Assembly (NCBI RefSeq): GCF_000482865.1
Contig: NZ_AXWW01000022.1
Coordinates: forward strand, 1 to 64,000
Source of the DNA: Actinokineospora inagensis DSM 44258
GTDB lineage: Bacteria > Actinomycetota > Actinomycetes > Mycobacteriales > Pseudonocardiaceae
Length of the DNA stretch: 64,000 bases
Direction: 5' to 3'
Part shown: piece after piece, positions 28,786 through 37,860 of the stretch
Layout of the letters: each line of letters starts with the position of its first letter
Numbering within the stretch: position 1 is the stretch's first letter
Translations under genes and position numbers: made by a program
The notes under the pieces: model-generated
What the model was told of the DNA's origin: nothing
Database searches by the model: none
The model's input: only the letters and a program-made list of their open reading frames with translations

Positions 28786-29523
28786 GTGAACACCATCGCC
28801 GCCTACACCAAGTTCGAGATCCTCGGGGCCATCCGGATCCCGATGGTCTTCGTCGCCCTGCTGTTCCTGCCGACCGTCGGCATGCTGCTGTTCGTGGTGC
28901 CCGCGCTCGGCGACGACCCGACCGCGGCCGCGCTGAGCACCGGGTCGATGTGCCTGTTCACCGTGTTGATCATCTGCTCGGCGCAGTACGGCCTCGGCAT
29001 CGCCGACGCCAGGATGAAGCCGTGGGGCGGCTACGTGCGCACGCTGCCCGGCGGGCCGCTGCCGAAGATGATCAGCATGATCGCGATGAGCGCGCTGTTC
29101 GTGGTGCTCGGCACCATCCCGCTGATCGCGATCGCCGCCATCGGCACCAAGGCCACCGCCTCCGTCGGCGGGGTGTTACTCGGTCTCGGCGGGCTGGTCC
29201 TGGCGATCGTGCCGTTCTCGCTGCTGATGCTGGCCATCGGCTATGCCGTCAACCCCTACCTGGTCAGCGTCATCACCAACATCTCGCCGATCATCCTGGC
29301 CTACGTGGGTGGGTTGTTCACCGACCCGCACAGCACCAGCGGGTTCGTCACGCACGTCGCGCCGTTCATCCCCACCCGGGGTTCGGCCGAGTTGGTGTGG
29401 GCCGCCATCGGCGACTATAGCCCGCAGCCGCTGTCCATGGTCATGTTGGTGGTCTGGACCGTCGTGCTGGGCTTCCTGGCCTACCGGGCGTACCGGTCCG
29501 ACGAGGGCAAGCGCTACCGCTGA
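28786..29523 (+). CDS. ABC-2 type transporter permease
   Basis: This 245-residue integral membrane protein has six hydrophobic segments (for example IPMVFVALLFLPTVGMLLFV, LFVVLGTIPLIAIAAI, LVLAIVPFSLLMLAIGYA and LSMVMLVVWTVVLGFLAY). It forms the membrane half of the exporter with the preceding ATPase. GTG 28786 lies ten bases after that gene's stop, with an AGGAG site overlapping the stop. It contains a TTA codon at 29176. The ABC-2 family has no sharp motif, so the call rests on topology and operon partnership. Confidence 0.88.
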   Translation: MNTIAAYTKFEILGAIRIPMVFVALLFLPTVGMLLFVVPALGDDPTAAALSTGSMCLFTVLIICSAQYGLGIADARMKPWGGYVRTLPGGPLPKMISMIAMSALFVVLGTIPLIAIAAIGTKATASVGGVLLGLGGLVLAIVPFSLLMLAIGYAVNPYLVSVITNISPIILAYVGGLFTDPHSTSGFVTHVAPFIPTRGSAELVWAAIGDYSPQPLSMVMLVVWTVVLGFLAYRAYRSDEGKRYR

Positions 29524-29537
29524 GAGAGGACGGGCCA

Positions 29538-30134
29538 GTGCAGTTCCGCAAACTCAAGGTCGACGGCGCGGTCGAGTTCACCCCCAAGGTGTTCCCCGAC
29601 GACCGCGGGTTGTTCCTGTCGCCCTACCAAGAGCCGACGTTCGTCCAAGCCACGGGGCACAAGTTGTTCCCGGTGGCGCAAACCAACCACAGCCGGTCCC
29701 GCAAGGACGTCGCGCGTGGCGTGCACTACACGGTGGTGCGGCCGGGCTCGGCGAAGTACGTGTACTGCGCGCGCGGCAAGGCGATCGACATCATCGTCGA
29801 CATCCGGGTCGGGTCGCCGACCTTCGGCCAGTGGGACTCGGTGTTGCTCGACCAGGACGACTTCCGCACCATGTACTTCCCGGTCGGTTGCGGGCACGCG
29901 TTCATCGCCTTGGCGGACGACACCGTGATGTCCTACCTGGTGTCCAGCGGCTACGTCCCCGAACACGAGTTGGCGCTGTCGCTCACCGATCCGGCGTTGG
30001 GCCTGTCCCTCCCGGAGAACCCGATCATCTCCGACCGGGACCTGGTGGCACCGACGCTGGCGGAGGCGCGCGCGGCCGGGATGCTGCCGGAGTACGGGCT
30101 GTGCCAGGAGATCGAGCGGGAGTTGTACCGGTGA
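29538..30134 (+). CDS. dTDP-4-keto-6-deoxyhexose 5-epimerase (RmlC/EvaD-like)
   Basis: This 198-residue cupin enzyme of the dTDP-4-dehydrorhamnose epimerase family should epimerise C5 of the keto-sugar, turning a D- into an L-configured intermediate. Visible family marks are RGVHYT (general-base His), the following VDIRVGSPTFGQW (carboxylate partner) and the substrate-binding FPVGCGHAF. Start GTG 29538 follows AGAGAGGA, 14 bp after the permease stop. The length and the Y-F-P-V-G-C-G-H block fit the antibiotic-sugar members (EvaD, DnmU, TylK) better than RmlC of cell-wall rhamnose synthesis. In this pathway only the C5 step is needed, because C3 is aminated. Confidence 0.9.
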   Translation: MQFRKLKVDGAVEFTPKVFPDDRGLFLSPYQEPTFVQATGHKLFPVAQTNHSRSRKDVARGVHYTVVRPGSAKYVYCARGKAIDIIVDIRVGSPTFGQWDSVLLDQDDFRTMYFPVGCGHAFIALADDTVMSYLVSSGYVPEHELALSLTDPALGLSLPENPIISDRDLVAPTLAEARAAGMLPEYGLCQEIERELYR

Positions 30135-31066
30135 GGGTTGTCGTCCTCGGCGCGTCCGGGTTCATCGGCACCGGCATCTCCCGGGCGTTGGCCGCCCGGC
30201 GGGTCCAACTGCGGCTGGTGGCCCGTCGAACCCCCCCGATCCCGGTAGCCGCGGTGGCCGAGGTCGAGGTCCGGGCGGCGGACCTGCGGGACGGGGTCGC
30301 CGAGCACATCGCCGATGCCGATGCCGTGGTGCACTTGGTCGCCTACACCGATGGTGGGTGGCGCGTGGCCGATGGCGACAAGATGGCCGAGCGGGTCAAC
30401 GTTGGCCTCGCTGCGGACGTCGTGGATGCACTAAGGACCCGTTCGACGCCGCCTGTCGTGTTGTTCTCCGGGACCGAGACCCAGGTGGGTTTGGCCGAGC
30501 GGGAGCGGATCGACGGGACTGAGCCGGACAACCCGCACAGCGCGTACACCCGTCAGAAGCTCGCCACCGAGAACCTGTTCAAGGACGCCACCCGTGATGG
30601 CGTCGTGCGCGCGGTGTCGTTGCGGCTACCGACCATCTATGGCGAAAAGGGCGACCGTGGCGTGGTGTCGCTCATGGCTCGCAAGGCGTTCGCGGGTGAG
30701 CCGCTGACCATGTGGCACGACGGCACTGTTCGCCGTGACTTGGTGTTCGCCGACGATGTCACCTCGGCGTTCACGGCGGCCCTCGATCACGCGGATGCCC
30801 TTGCCGGTAGGCACTACGTGCTCGGGAGCGGGGTGGGTGTACCGCTGCGAAAGGTGTTCGAGCTGGTGGCGGCCGAGGTCGCTGCCGTCACAGGTAACCC
30901 GCCTGTGCCGGTCGTGTCGGTAGAACCACCTGGACACATGGAGCCCACGGACCTCAAGAGCGTTGAGGTCGACGCCTCCGCGTTCCACGCCGTGACGGGG
31001 TGGACGACGCGGGTGGGTCTGGAAGAGGGCATCCGCCGGACCGTGGCCGCCGTCGCCGGGAGTTGA
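30131..31066 (+). CDS. dTDP-4-keto-6-deoxyhexose 4-ketoreductase (SDR)
   Basis: This 311-residue extended SDR enzyme would reduce the C4 ketone of the amino-deoxysugar in the last step before transfer. GTG 30131 overlaps the epimerase stop (GTGA), and the protein then reads RVVVLGASGFIGTG, the glycine-rich NAD(P)-binding motif. The catalytic motif YTRQK (Tyr-x-x-x-Lys) lies near residue 140, preceded by LFSGTETQV, which supplies the Ser/Thr. It resembles the EvaE/DnmV/EryBIV group. The next gene begins two bases after its stop. Stereochemistry at C4 cannot be read from sequence, so the sugar could be daunosamine-, acosamine- or ristosamine-like. Confidence 0.9.
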   Translation: MRVVVLGASGFIGTGISRALAARRVQLRLVARRTPPIPVAAVAEVEVRAADLRDGVAEHIADADAVVHLVAYTDGGWRVADGDKMAERVNVGLAADVVDALRTRSTPPVVLFSGTETQVGLAERERIDGTEPDNPHSAYTRQKLATENLFKDATRDGVVRAVSLRLPTIYGEKGDRGVVSLMARKAFAGEPLTMWHDGTVRRDLVFADDVTSAFTAALDHADALAGRHYVLGSGVGVPLRKVFELVAAEVAAVTGNPPVPVVSVEPPGHMEPTDLKSVEVDASAFHAVTGWTTRVGLEEGIRRTVAAVAGS

Positions 31067-31067
31067 C

Positions 31068-32246
31068 ATGCGCGTCCTGCACCTGAACAACTCCGGCTTC
31101 GGTCACGTCATCCCGTCGCTCAGCGTCGTCGAGGAGCTGATCCGCCGGGGCCACGAGGTCACCTACGTGACGGCGGCAGGCCCCGTGGCGAAGGTTGCCG
31201 CGACCGGCGCGAAGGTCCTGCCGTACGAGTCGCGCCTGCCGGGCATAGACCTGTCCACGTACAACACCGCCGACGAGACCGCCGCGCTCACCGGCATCTA
31301 CCTGACCGAGAGCGAGGAGATCCTCCGCGCCGTGGACAACGGCTACGAGGGCGTGCCGGACGTCATCTGCTACGACCTCACCGTGTACCACGCGGCGCGT
31401 GTCCTCGGCCGCCAGTGGGACGTGCCCGTCGCCCAGTGCCTGCCGGTGTTCGCCTCCAACGGGCATTTCTCGCTGCTGGAGAAGATGGTCGAGAAGATGG
31501 GCCGCGCCGAGCTGAGCCACCCGGAGTTGCGGTCCTTCTTCCGCAGGTTGACGACACTGCTCGACGAGCGCGGCCAGGCCGATACCGACCTTGAGGACTT
31601 CATCGGTCGCACGGAGGACCTGAACCTGGTCTACTTCCCGCGCTCGTTCCAGTTCGCGGGCGACACCTTCGACAACAGGTTCGTCTTCGTCGGCCCCGGC
31701 CTGGCCGCCGACCCGACCGAGTGGGTCCCGCCGGACAACGGCAACCCGCTGTTGTTCGTGTCCCTGGGCACCTGCGTGAATCGGCGTCCCGGCTTCTTCC
31801 GGGCGTGCGTCGACGCGTTCCACGACCAGCCCTGGCACGTGGTGCTGGCGGTGCACGAGGGTGTCGACCGCGCCGAGCTGGGCCCGATTCCGTCCAATGT
31901 GGAAGTCCACGGGTGGTTACCCAACCTCGACGTGCTCGCGCACACGTCCGTGTTCCTGTCGCACGCCGGTCTGGGAAGTATGATGGGGGCGTTGTCGCGC
32001 GGTGTCCCGCTGGTCGTGGTCCCGTCCTCGCCCGAGGACTGGGTCAACGCGCGCCGGGTGGCCGAGCTGGGCCTGGGGCGGGTGATCCGCGACGAGCTGC
32101 CCGCACCGTCACGCTTGCGTGCCGCCGTGCTGGACGTTCACCGCGACCGGATGACCCGCCAACGGGTGGCCCGGATGCGCACGGACATCGAAGAGTCCGG
32201 GGGAGGTGTCGCGGGCGCGGATGCCCTGGAGGCCCACGCTCGATAG
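31068..32246 (+). CDS. Macrolide-type glycosyltransferase (GT1, MGT/OleD-like)
   Basis: This 392-residue GT-B enzyme should transfer the NDP-sugar to the polyketide. The N-terminal acceptor domain begins LHLNNSGFGHVIPSLSVVEE. The C-terminal donor domain carries LLFVSLGT and HAGLGSMMGALSRGVPLVVV, the MGT form of the nucleotide-diphosphate-binding motif. MGT-family proteins (OleD, OleI) are best known as macrolide-inactivating UDP-glucosyltransferases. The tight coupling to deoxysugar genes suggests a pathway transferase here, but self-resistance is possible. No DesVIII/EryCII-type P450-like helper protein is encoded in the cassette. A TTA leucine codon lies at 31917. Confidence 0.88.
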   Translation: MRVLHLNNSGFGHVIPSLSVVEELIRRGHEVTYVTAAGPVAKVAATGAKVLPYESRLPGIDLSTYNTADETAALTGIYLTESEEILRAVDNGYEGVPDVICYDLTVYHAARVLGRQWDVPVAQCLPVFASNGHFSLLEKMVEKMGRAELSHPELRSFFRRLTTLLDERGQADTDLEDFIGRTEDLNLVYFPRSFQFAGDTFDNRFVFVGPGLAADPTEWVPPDNGNPLLFVSLGTCVNRRPGFFRACVDAFHDQPWHVVLAVHEGVDRAELGPIPSNVEVHGWLPNLDVLAHTSVFLSHAGLGSMMGALSRGVPLVVVPSSPEDWVNARRVAELGLGRVIRDELPAPSRLRAAVLDVHRDRMTRQRVARMRTDIEESGGGVAGADALEAHAR

Positions 32247-32289
32247 AAAGTCTGTTGTGGACAGACAACGCGGTAGGGGGTGCAAGGGG

Positions 32290-32319
32290 TTGTCCGGCGA
32301 AGACGGCCGTTCTTAGGCT
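32290..32319 (+). promoter_or_regulatory. Promoter for the 2,3-dehydratase-aminotransferase pair
   Basis: A -35 box TTGTCC (32290-32295) and a -10 box TAGGCT (32314-32319), separated by 18 bp, lie about 35 bp before the GTG start at 32355. This is a good match to the actinobacterial sigma-HrdB type. A TTGTGGACA site lies just upstream at 32255-32263. The 108-bp gap is the only sizeable break in the sugar operon. Confidence 0.5.
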
Positions 32320-32354
32320 CGGGGCGACCGAACCGCAGGCGTTGGGACACGACC

Positions 32355-33833
32355 GTGACCGAACTGTCCGAGGCCAGGCAGGTCGACATCGCCGCGAGGG
32401 TTGTCGAGTCCGCGCTCAGCACCGACCCGATCACCGGGGACACCGCGTTCACCGAGTGGCTGGCCGACTGCCAGGACCGGTTTCGCACCCTGGTCGAACC
32501 CGTGCCGCTGGACCGACTGCACGGCTGGTCCGTGCACCCGGAGACCGGCGACATCGGCCACCACAGCGGCAAGTTCTTCACCGTGCGGGGACTCGACGTT
32601 GAAGTGGCGGGCGCGCCGATCCCACGGTGGAGCCAACCGATCATCAGCCAGCCGGAGATCGGCATCCTGGGCATCCTGGTGCGCGAGTTCAACGGCGTCC
32701 CGCACCTGTTGATGCAGGCCAAAGTGGAGCCCGGCAACGTCAACGGCGTGCAGCTTTCCCCGACCGTGCAGGCGACCCGCAGCAACTACACGAGCGTGCA
32801 CGGCGGCAAGGCGGTCCCGTACCTGGACTACTTCCGCGCCGCCGACCGGCACACCGTGCTGGCCGACGTGCGGCAGTCCGAGCAGGGCGCGTGGTTCCAC
32901 CGCAAGCGCAACCGGAACATGGTCGTCCTGGTCGACGAGCCGGTCGAGGTGCTCGACGGCTTCTGCTGGCTGACCCTGGCCCAGGTGCACGCCCTGCTGC
33001 GGCTCGACGACCTGATCAACATGGACACCCGCACCGTGCTGTGCTGCTTCCCCTTCTCCAGTTCGGGATTCGACAGCGCGGGACTCAACGACACCGTGGG
33101 ACTCAACAACACCGCGGGGGACTTCCGCGCCGATCTCGTGCACGGCCTCGACCCCGGGGCGCCCACCGCGCAGTCCATGGCCGAGGTGCTGAGTTGGATC
33201 ACCGAGGCCCGGACCCGGCACGACGTGCGGGTGAACGAGATCCCGCTCAACGAGGTCGCGAACTGGTACTGGGACGACGGCCGCATCACCCACGACTCGC
33301 ACATGTTCTTCGACGTGGTCGGGGTGGGTGTCGAGGCGGTCGGCCGCGAGGTGGGCCGTTGGCAGCAGCCGATGCTGGAGCCGCGCGGCCTTGGCCTGGT
33401 CGCGTTCCTGGTGCGCCGGATCGACGGCGTCCCGCACGTCCTCATGCACGCCAAGGTCGAGCCCGGTTACTTCGACGTGGTCGAGCTCGCCCCGACCGTC
33501 CAGTGCACGCCCGAGACCTACGAGCACCTGCCCGCCGAGGCCAGGCCGCCGTTCCTGGACGAGGTGCTGGCCGCGCCCGCCGAGCGGATCCGGTTCGACG
33601 CCGTGCACTCCGAGGAGGGCGGCCGGTTCCTGCACGCCCGCACCCGGTACGTCGTCATCGAGACCGACACCACCGAGACCGCCGACACCGAGGCCCGGTC
33701 GAACGGTGACTACCGGTGGCTCGCCCCGCACCAACTGGCGACCCTGCTGCGGCACAGCCACTACCTCAACGTCCAGGCGCGCAGCGTGCTCGCCTGCCTG
33801 CACAGCCTGGTCACCCCGGAGGGAACACGATGA
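32355..33833 (+). CDS. NDP-hexose 2,3-dehydratase
   Basis: This 492-residue enzyme removes the C2 hydroxyl of dTDP-4-keto-6-deoxyglucose, giving the 3,4-diketo-2,6-dideoxy sugar (EvaA/TylX3/EryBVI family). It shows the family's internal duplication: [20 protein letters not shown]...[15 protein letters not shown] in the first half and [20 protein letters not shown]...[15 protein letters not shown] in the second. GTG 32355 is preferred over the upstream GTG 32280 because the family begins near this point and a promoter lies between the two. A short Asn/Thr/Gly-rich stretch ([20 protein letters not shown]) bridges the halves. The stop overlaps the next start. Confidence 0.93.
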   Translation: MTELSEARQVDIAARVVESALSTDPITGDTAFTEWLADCQDRFRTLVEPVPLDRLHGWSVHPETGDIGHHSGKFFTVRGLDVEVAGAPIPRWSQPIISQPEIGILGILVREFNGVPHLLMQAKVEPGNVNGVQLSPTVQATRSNYTSVHGGKAVPYLDYFRAADRHTVLADVRQSEQGAWFHRKRNRNMVVLVDEPVEVLDGFCWLTLAQVHALLRLDDLINMDTRTVLCCFPFSSSGFDSAGLNDTVGLNNTAGDFRADLVHGLDPGAPTAQSMAEVLSWITEARTRHDVRVNEIPLNEVANWYWDDGRITHDSHMFFDVVGVGVEAVGREVGRWQQPMLEPRGLGLVAFLVRRIDGVPHVLMHAKVEPGYFDVVELAPTVQCTPETYEHLPAEARPPFLDEVLAAPAERIRFDAVHSEEGGRFLHARTRYVVIETDTTETADTEARSNGDYRWLAPHQLATLLRHSHYLNVQARSVLACLHSLVTPEGTR

Positions 33834-34939
33834 CCACTCGCGTCTGGGACTACCTGTCCGAGTACGAGAACGAGCGCGAAGATATCCTGGACGCGGTCGA
33901 CACGGTGTTCCGCTCCGGGCAGTTGGTCTTCGGGCCGAGTGTGCGCGGGTTCGAGGAGGAGTTCGCCGGATACCACGGCGTCGGCCACTCGGTCGGGGTG
34001 GACAACGGCACGAACGCGCTGGTCCTGGCCCTGCGCGCGCTCGGCGTCAAGCCGGGTGACGAGGTCGTCACGGTGTCCAACACGGCCGCCCCCACGGTGA
34101 TCGCCATCGACCAGGTCGGCGCGACACCCGTGTTCGTCGATGTGCACGAGCGCAACTACCTGATGGACGTCGCCCAGGTTGAGGCCGCGATCACCCCGCG
34201 CACGACCTGCCTGTTGCCGGTGCACCTCTACGGCCAGTGTGTCGACCTCGCCCCGTTGACTAAGATCGCCGCCAAGCACGGTCTGTCCATCTTGGAGGAC
34301 TGTGCGCAGGCCCACGGGGCCCGACAGCACGGGAAGATCGCGGGTACAACCGGCAAGGCTGCCGCGTTCTCGTTCTACCCCACCAAGGTTCTTGGCGCCT
34401 ACGGCGACGGCGGCGCTGTCATCACCGATGACGCTGACATGGACGCGGACCTGCGCAGGCTCCGCTACTACGGCATGGACAAGCAGTACTACGTGGTGCA
34501 GACCCCCGGCCACAACTCCCGCCTGGACGAGGTCCACGCCGAGATCTTGCGCCGCAAGCTGCGCCGCCTGGACGGCTACTTGGACGCCCGCCGCCGGGTC
34601 GCCGCCCGCTACGCCGAAGCCCTGGGCGACACCGACCTGGTGCTGCCGTCTGTCGAACCGGGCAACGACCACGTGTACTACGTCTACGTGGTGCGCCACC
34701 CGCGCCGGGACGCGATCCTGGAGGCGTTGCAGGCCTACGACATCTCACTGAACGTGAGCTACCGGTGGCCGGTGCACACGATGAGCGGTTTCGCGCACCT
34801 GGGCTACGGGACCGGGTCGCTACCGGTCACCGAACGTCTCGCCGACGAGATCTTCTCGTTGCCGATGTACTCGTCGTTGTCCGAGGACCTGCAGGACAAG
34901 GTCATCAGCGCCGTCCGCGAGGTCCTGCGGACGGTCTAG
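33830..34939 (+). CDS. NDP-3-keto-hexose 3-aminotransferase (DnrJ/EvaB-like, DegT family)
   Basis: This 369-residue PLP enzyme should install the C3 amino group on the 2,6-dideoxy-3,4-diketo sugar produced by the preceding gene. ATG 33830 overlaps that gene's stop (ATGA). Typical features are [17 protein letters not shown] (phosphate-binding region), EDCAQAHGA (Asp under the pyridine ring) and [17 protein letters not shown] with the Schiff-base lysine in PTK. The opening [14 protein letters not shown] and the C-terminal [13 protein letters not shown] match the DnrJ/EvaB group more closely than the DesV/TylB group. Together with the 5-epimerase this predicts a 3-amino-2,3,6-trideoxy-L-hexose. 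No N-methyltransferase or C-methyltransferase is encoded nearby. Confidence 0.92.
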   Translation: MTTRVWDYLSEYENEREDILDAVDTVFRSGQLVFGPSVRGFEEEFAGYHGVGHSVGVDNGTNALVLALRALGVKPGDEVVTVSNTAAPTVIAIDQVGATPVFVDVHERNYLMDVAQVEAAITPRTTCLLPVHLYGQCVDLAPLTKIAAKHGLSILEDCAQAHGARQHGKIAGTTGKAAAFSFYPTKVLGAYGDGGAVITDDADMDADLRRLRYYGMDKQYYVVQTPGHNSRLDEVHAEILRRKLRRLDGYLDARRRVAARYAEALGDTDLVLPSVEPGNDHVYYVYVVRHPRRDAILEALQAYDISLNVSYRWPVHTMSGFAHLGYGTGSLPVTERLADEIFSLPMYSSLSEDLQDKVISAVREVLRTV

Positions 34940-34953
34940 TCGCCGGGGAACGC

Positions 34954-34990
34954 CCCCGGTGGGGCTCGTGGCGCGGTGGCCCCACCGGGG
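34954..34990. terminator. Bidirectional terminator ending the sugar operon
   Basis: A perfect 12-bp stem (CCCCGGTGGGGC and its complement GCCCCACCGGGG) with a 13-nt loop lies between two convergent genes whose stops are at 34939 and 34999. It is well placed to end transcription from both sides and marks the likely right boundary of the contiguous biosynthetic operon. Confidence 0.75.
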
Positions 34991-34998
34991 ACTTCGAA

Positions 34999-36345
34999 TC
35001 AGGTCCAGGGGGCTAGCTGGACCTGCGCGGTGTTCCCCGACCCCGCCACGGCCGCGTTGACCTGATCGGTCACCGGGCCACAACCACTGAACGGCGGGAT
35101 GGCGAACGCGGCGGTCAGCTTGCCGCCCCAGACCGGGTTGTAGTTAGGGCCAGAGGTCAGGGTTAGCACCAGTTCAGTTGAACATTCGGGTGTCGTGTAC
35201 GTACGGCCGCGAAGGGTTACGCGCGGTAGCACTACCTTCTGTCGCGACTTGACCGTGAAAACACCGCCGTTAAGTGACCCGGTCGCCGGACCGACCGGGG
35301 TGAACTCGGCGCGCGCGGTACCTGAGTTGCCCAGCCGGATGTCAGTGGGCGCGAACGTCAGGTTCGACGTGTGGGTCGCCGTGGCCAGCTCGATGTCGGT
35401 GATCTGCTGCCCGGTAAGCGCTACCGCCGCGCCCTTGACCCGCGCGGAGCCGGCGACGTCGTAGTAGTAGGCGGAGTGCGTGGGTGCCGTGTGCACGAGG
35501 ATTGGGTCGCTGCGCCGCTCACCACCCAGGGACACGCCCTTCACGCGGAACCAGTAGTCCGTGTCCGGCCGGAGTCCGGTGACGCTGCCGGTCAACGTGT
35601 TGTTGCCGTTGAGGACGCGGAACGCGGAGTCGTCGTCGACCAGGATCTCGTACCCGGACGGCGGTCCCATCAGGCCGTAGGTCGCGTTCCAGACCATGGT
35701 GACGCTGTCGGTGGTCACGGCGGTGACCCGCGTGCCGTTGGGAGCCGGGAACGGTTCGCCGATGATGCTGTCGGTCCGGATCGCCATCCACCGGGCGGGA
35801 GTCGGCAGCGGACACGAGGTGCTGATCCCGGACACCGGGCGCACCGGCGTACCGTCCGCTCGCCACGGTCGCAGCGCGAGGTCGACGCCGGTCACGTCCA
35901 CATAGCTGTAGCCGGTCGCGTTGTTGGGCGAGTAGGTCGTGCCCGTGTAGCCGGAGACGTTCACCACCACGTCCTGTCCGGGCGTGACCGGGGTCTTCGG
36001 GAACCGCAGGGTGACGGTCGACGTCGAGGTCACGGTGCCGCTGACCGCCAGCTTGACCGTCGCCGTGCCCTCGACCGCCGTGGCGCCGAGACCGGCGAGC
36101 CCGGTCCAGGGGACGGTGGCCGTGCCGGTGATCCGCCGGGCCTCGGGGCGCGGGCCGAAGTAGGCCGGGTTCTCGATGTCGGCGGTCACGTCCAGTCGCA
36201 CGGAGCCGACGGTGGGGGAGGCGCACTGGCCGGTCGCGCTGACCGACATGGCCTGGGCCGCCGCCGGGACGGCGGTGAACGCCACCGCCGCCGTCACGGC
36301 CAGTCCGGTTGCCAAGATTCTCCGTCTGCGCATTGGGGTGTCCAT
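34999..36345 (-). CDS. Secreted fibronectin type III-containing protein
   Basis: About 448 residues with a signal peptide (RRRR, then a hydrophobic stretch, then AVPAAAQA; cleavage near residue 31). The mature protein has a beta-rich N-terminal region (about 35-190) similar in style to secreted actinobacterial domains of unknown function. A fibronectin-III domain (about 198-285, with GYEILVDD and GLRPDTDYWFRVKGV) and a C-terminal beta-rich region with paired cysteines follow. No catalytic motif is visible. It is convergent with the sugar operon. A start at the Met four codons later is also possible. The role is unknown, and a place in the polyketide pathway is unlikely. Confidence 0.82.
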   Translation of the reverse strand: MDTPMRRRRILATGLAVTAAVAFTAVPAAAQAMSVSATGQCASPTVGSVRLDVTADIENPAYFGPRPEARRITGTATVPWTGLAGLGATAVEGTATVKLAVSGTVTSTSTVTLRFPKTPVTPGQDVVVNVSGYTGTTYSPNNATGYSYVDVTGVDLALRPWRADGTPVRPVSGISTSCPLPTPARWMAIRTDSIIGEPFPAPNGTRVTAVTTDSVTMVWNATYGLMGPPSGYEILVDDDSAFRVLNGNNTLTGSVTGLRPDTDYWFRVKGVSLGGERRSDPILVHTAPTHSAYYYDVAGSARVKGAAVALTGQQITDIELATATHTSNLTFAPTDIRLGNSGTARAEFTPVGPATGSLNGGVFTVKSRQKVVLPRVTLRGRTYTTPECSTELVLTLTSGPNYNPVWGGKLTAAFAIPPFSGCGPVTDQVNAAVAGSGNTAQVQLAPWT

Positions 36346-36591
36346 TCGCTCGGGGGAGTTCGCGAATTTTAGGAGTTATTCTACAAACCCGGCAATCAGG
36401 TTGCTCCGAATGCAGGCCGACATTTCCGGTGCTCGACAATCACGACCGATACGCCAATTCGGACTCGAGTCCGCCGCGGCCGAACGCGGATGTGAGCTGG
36501 GTCATGTCGCACCCGCTGTGCTGAGAGGCCGCTGAGAGCGGCGGCCCTGCCCGGGTAGGGTCGGCCTCGGCAAGTCCCGGGGGAGGTCGCC

Positions 36592-37860
36592 ATGGGTCTC
36601 ATGAGGACGGTCGGTGGCTGGCTGGCGCGTACCGCGTTGGCCCGTCTCGTGCTGCGCAAGGTCGGCACCAGAGCGCTGTCGCTGCTGCCCGAGGCCGCGC
36701 TGATCCCGCTGCGCCGCGACGGCCTGGAACCGGTCGCCGAGCTGGACCGGATGCGCGAGGAAGCGCCGATCAGCAAGCTGCCCATCCCGTTCGGGGTGAA
36801 CGTGTGGCTGGTGACCGGCTACGCCGCCGCCAAGCAGGTGCTGGCCGACACCACCTCGTTCAGCAACGACTACACCCAGCTCGGCGAGCTGATCGGCAGC
36901 CAGGAGCGCAACCCCGGCGGGCTCGGTTTCGCCGACCCGCCGGACCACACCCGGCTGCGCAAGCTGCTCACCCCCGAGTTCACCATGCGCAGGCTGGCCC
37001 GGCTCGGCCCGCGCATCGACGAGATCGTCACCGACTGCCTGGACCGGATGGCCGCCGCGACCGGCCCGGTCGACCTGGTGGAGCACTTCGCGCTGCCCAT
37101 CCCGTCGCTGACCATCTGCGAGCTGCTCGGCGTCCCGTACACCGACCGGGAGGCCTTCCAGCGGCTCGCGGTCGCCCGGTTCGACCTGTTCGGCGGGGCC
37201 GGGGCCTCGCTCGGCGCGATCTCCGAGTCGCTGACCTACCTGGAGGGCGTGGTCAAGGCCCAGCGCGCCGAACCGGGCGACGGGCTGCTCGGCATGATCA
37301 TCCGCGAGCACGGCGACGAGGTCGACGACCAGGAACTCGCGGGCCTGGCCGACGGCATCCTCACCGGCGGCTTCGAGACCACCGCCAGCATGCTCGCGCT
37401 GGGCGCGCTCATCCTGCTGCGCGACCGGGCGACCAGCGCCATGGTCCGCGACGACGACACCGCCATCGGCCCGTTCGTCGAGGAGTTGCTGCGCCACCTG
37501 ACCGTGGTCCAGGTCGCCTTTCCCCGGTTCGCCCGCCACGAACTGGAGATCGCGGGCGCCAAGATCGGAGCGGGCGACGTGGTCGTCTGCTCACTGAGCG
37601 GAGCCAACCGGGACGAGGCGCTGGCTCCCGGCGTCGCCACGTTCGACCCGCGCCGCGCCCCCACCCAGCACCTCGCCTTCGGCCACGGCGCGCACCGCTG
37701 CATCGGCGCCGAACTCGCCAAGATGGAACTGCGCGCCGCCTACCCGGCGCTGGTCCGCCGATTCCCGGACCTGCGGTTGGCCACCCCGGAGTCGACACTC
37801 AAGTTCCGCAAGACCTCAATTGTTTACGGCGTCGAGGAAATCCCGGTCCTGACCGGCTGA
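36592..37860 (+). CDS. Cytochrome P450 (1)
   Basis: This 422-residue bacterial class I P450 has the heme motif FGHGAHRCIGAELAKME (Cys370), the I-helix GGFETT (260-265) and a canonical ExxR in EELLRH. ATG 36592 follows GGGGGAGG with good spacing. The N-terminus carries about 35 basic/hydrophobic residues more than most soluble CYPs (GWLARTALARLVLRKVGTRA). It is probably CYP107-like and lies 1.6 kb beyond the sugar operon terminator. It could hydroxylate or epoxidise the macrolide, but it has its own transcription unit and no ferredoxin is encoded beside it. Confidence 0.93.
   Translation: MGLMRTVGGWLARTALARLVLRKVGTRALSLLPEAALIPLRRDGLEPVAELDRMREEAPISKLPIPFGVNVWLVTGYAAAKQVLADTTSFSNDYTQLGELIGSQERNPGGLGFADPPDHTRLRKLLTPEFTMRRLARLGPRIDEIVTDCLDRMAAATGPVDLVEHFALPIPSLTICELLGVPYTDREAFQRLAVARFDLFGGAGASLGAISESLTYLEGVVKAQRAEPGDGLLGMIIREHGDEVDDQELAGLADGILTGGFETTASMLALGALILLRDRATSAMVRDDDTAIGPFVEELLRHLTVVQVAFPRFARHELEIAGAKIGAGDVVVCSLSGANRDEALAPGVATFDPRRAPTQHLAFGHGAHRCIGAELAKMELRAAYPALVRRFPDLRLATPESTLKFRKTSIVYGVEEIPVLTG

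Noticed and set aside
32280-32354. Upstream GTG at 32280 as start of the 2,3-dehydratase
   Set aside because: It would add 25 Arg-rich residues foreign to the family and would place the start inside the predicted promoter.
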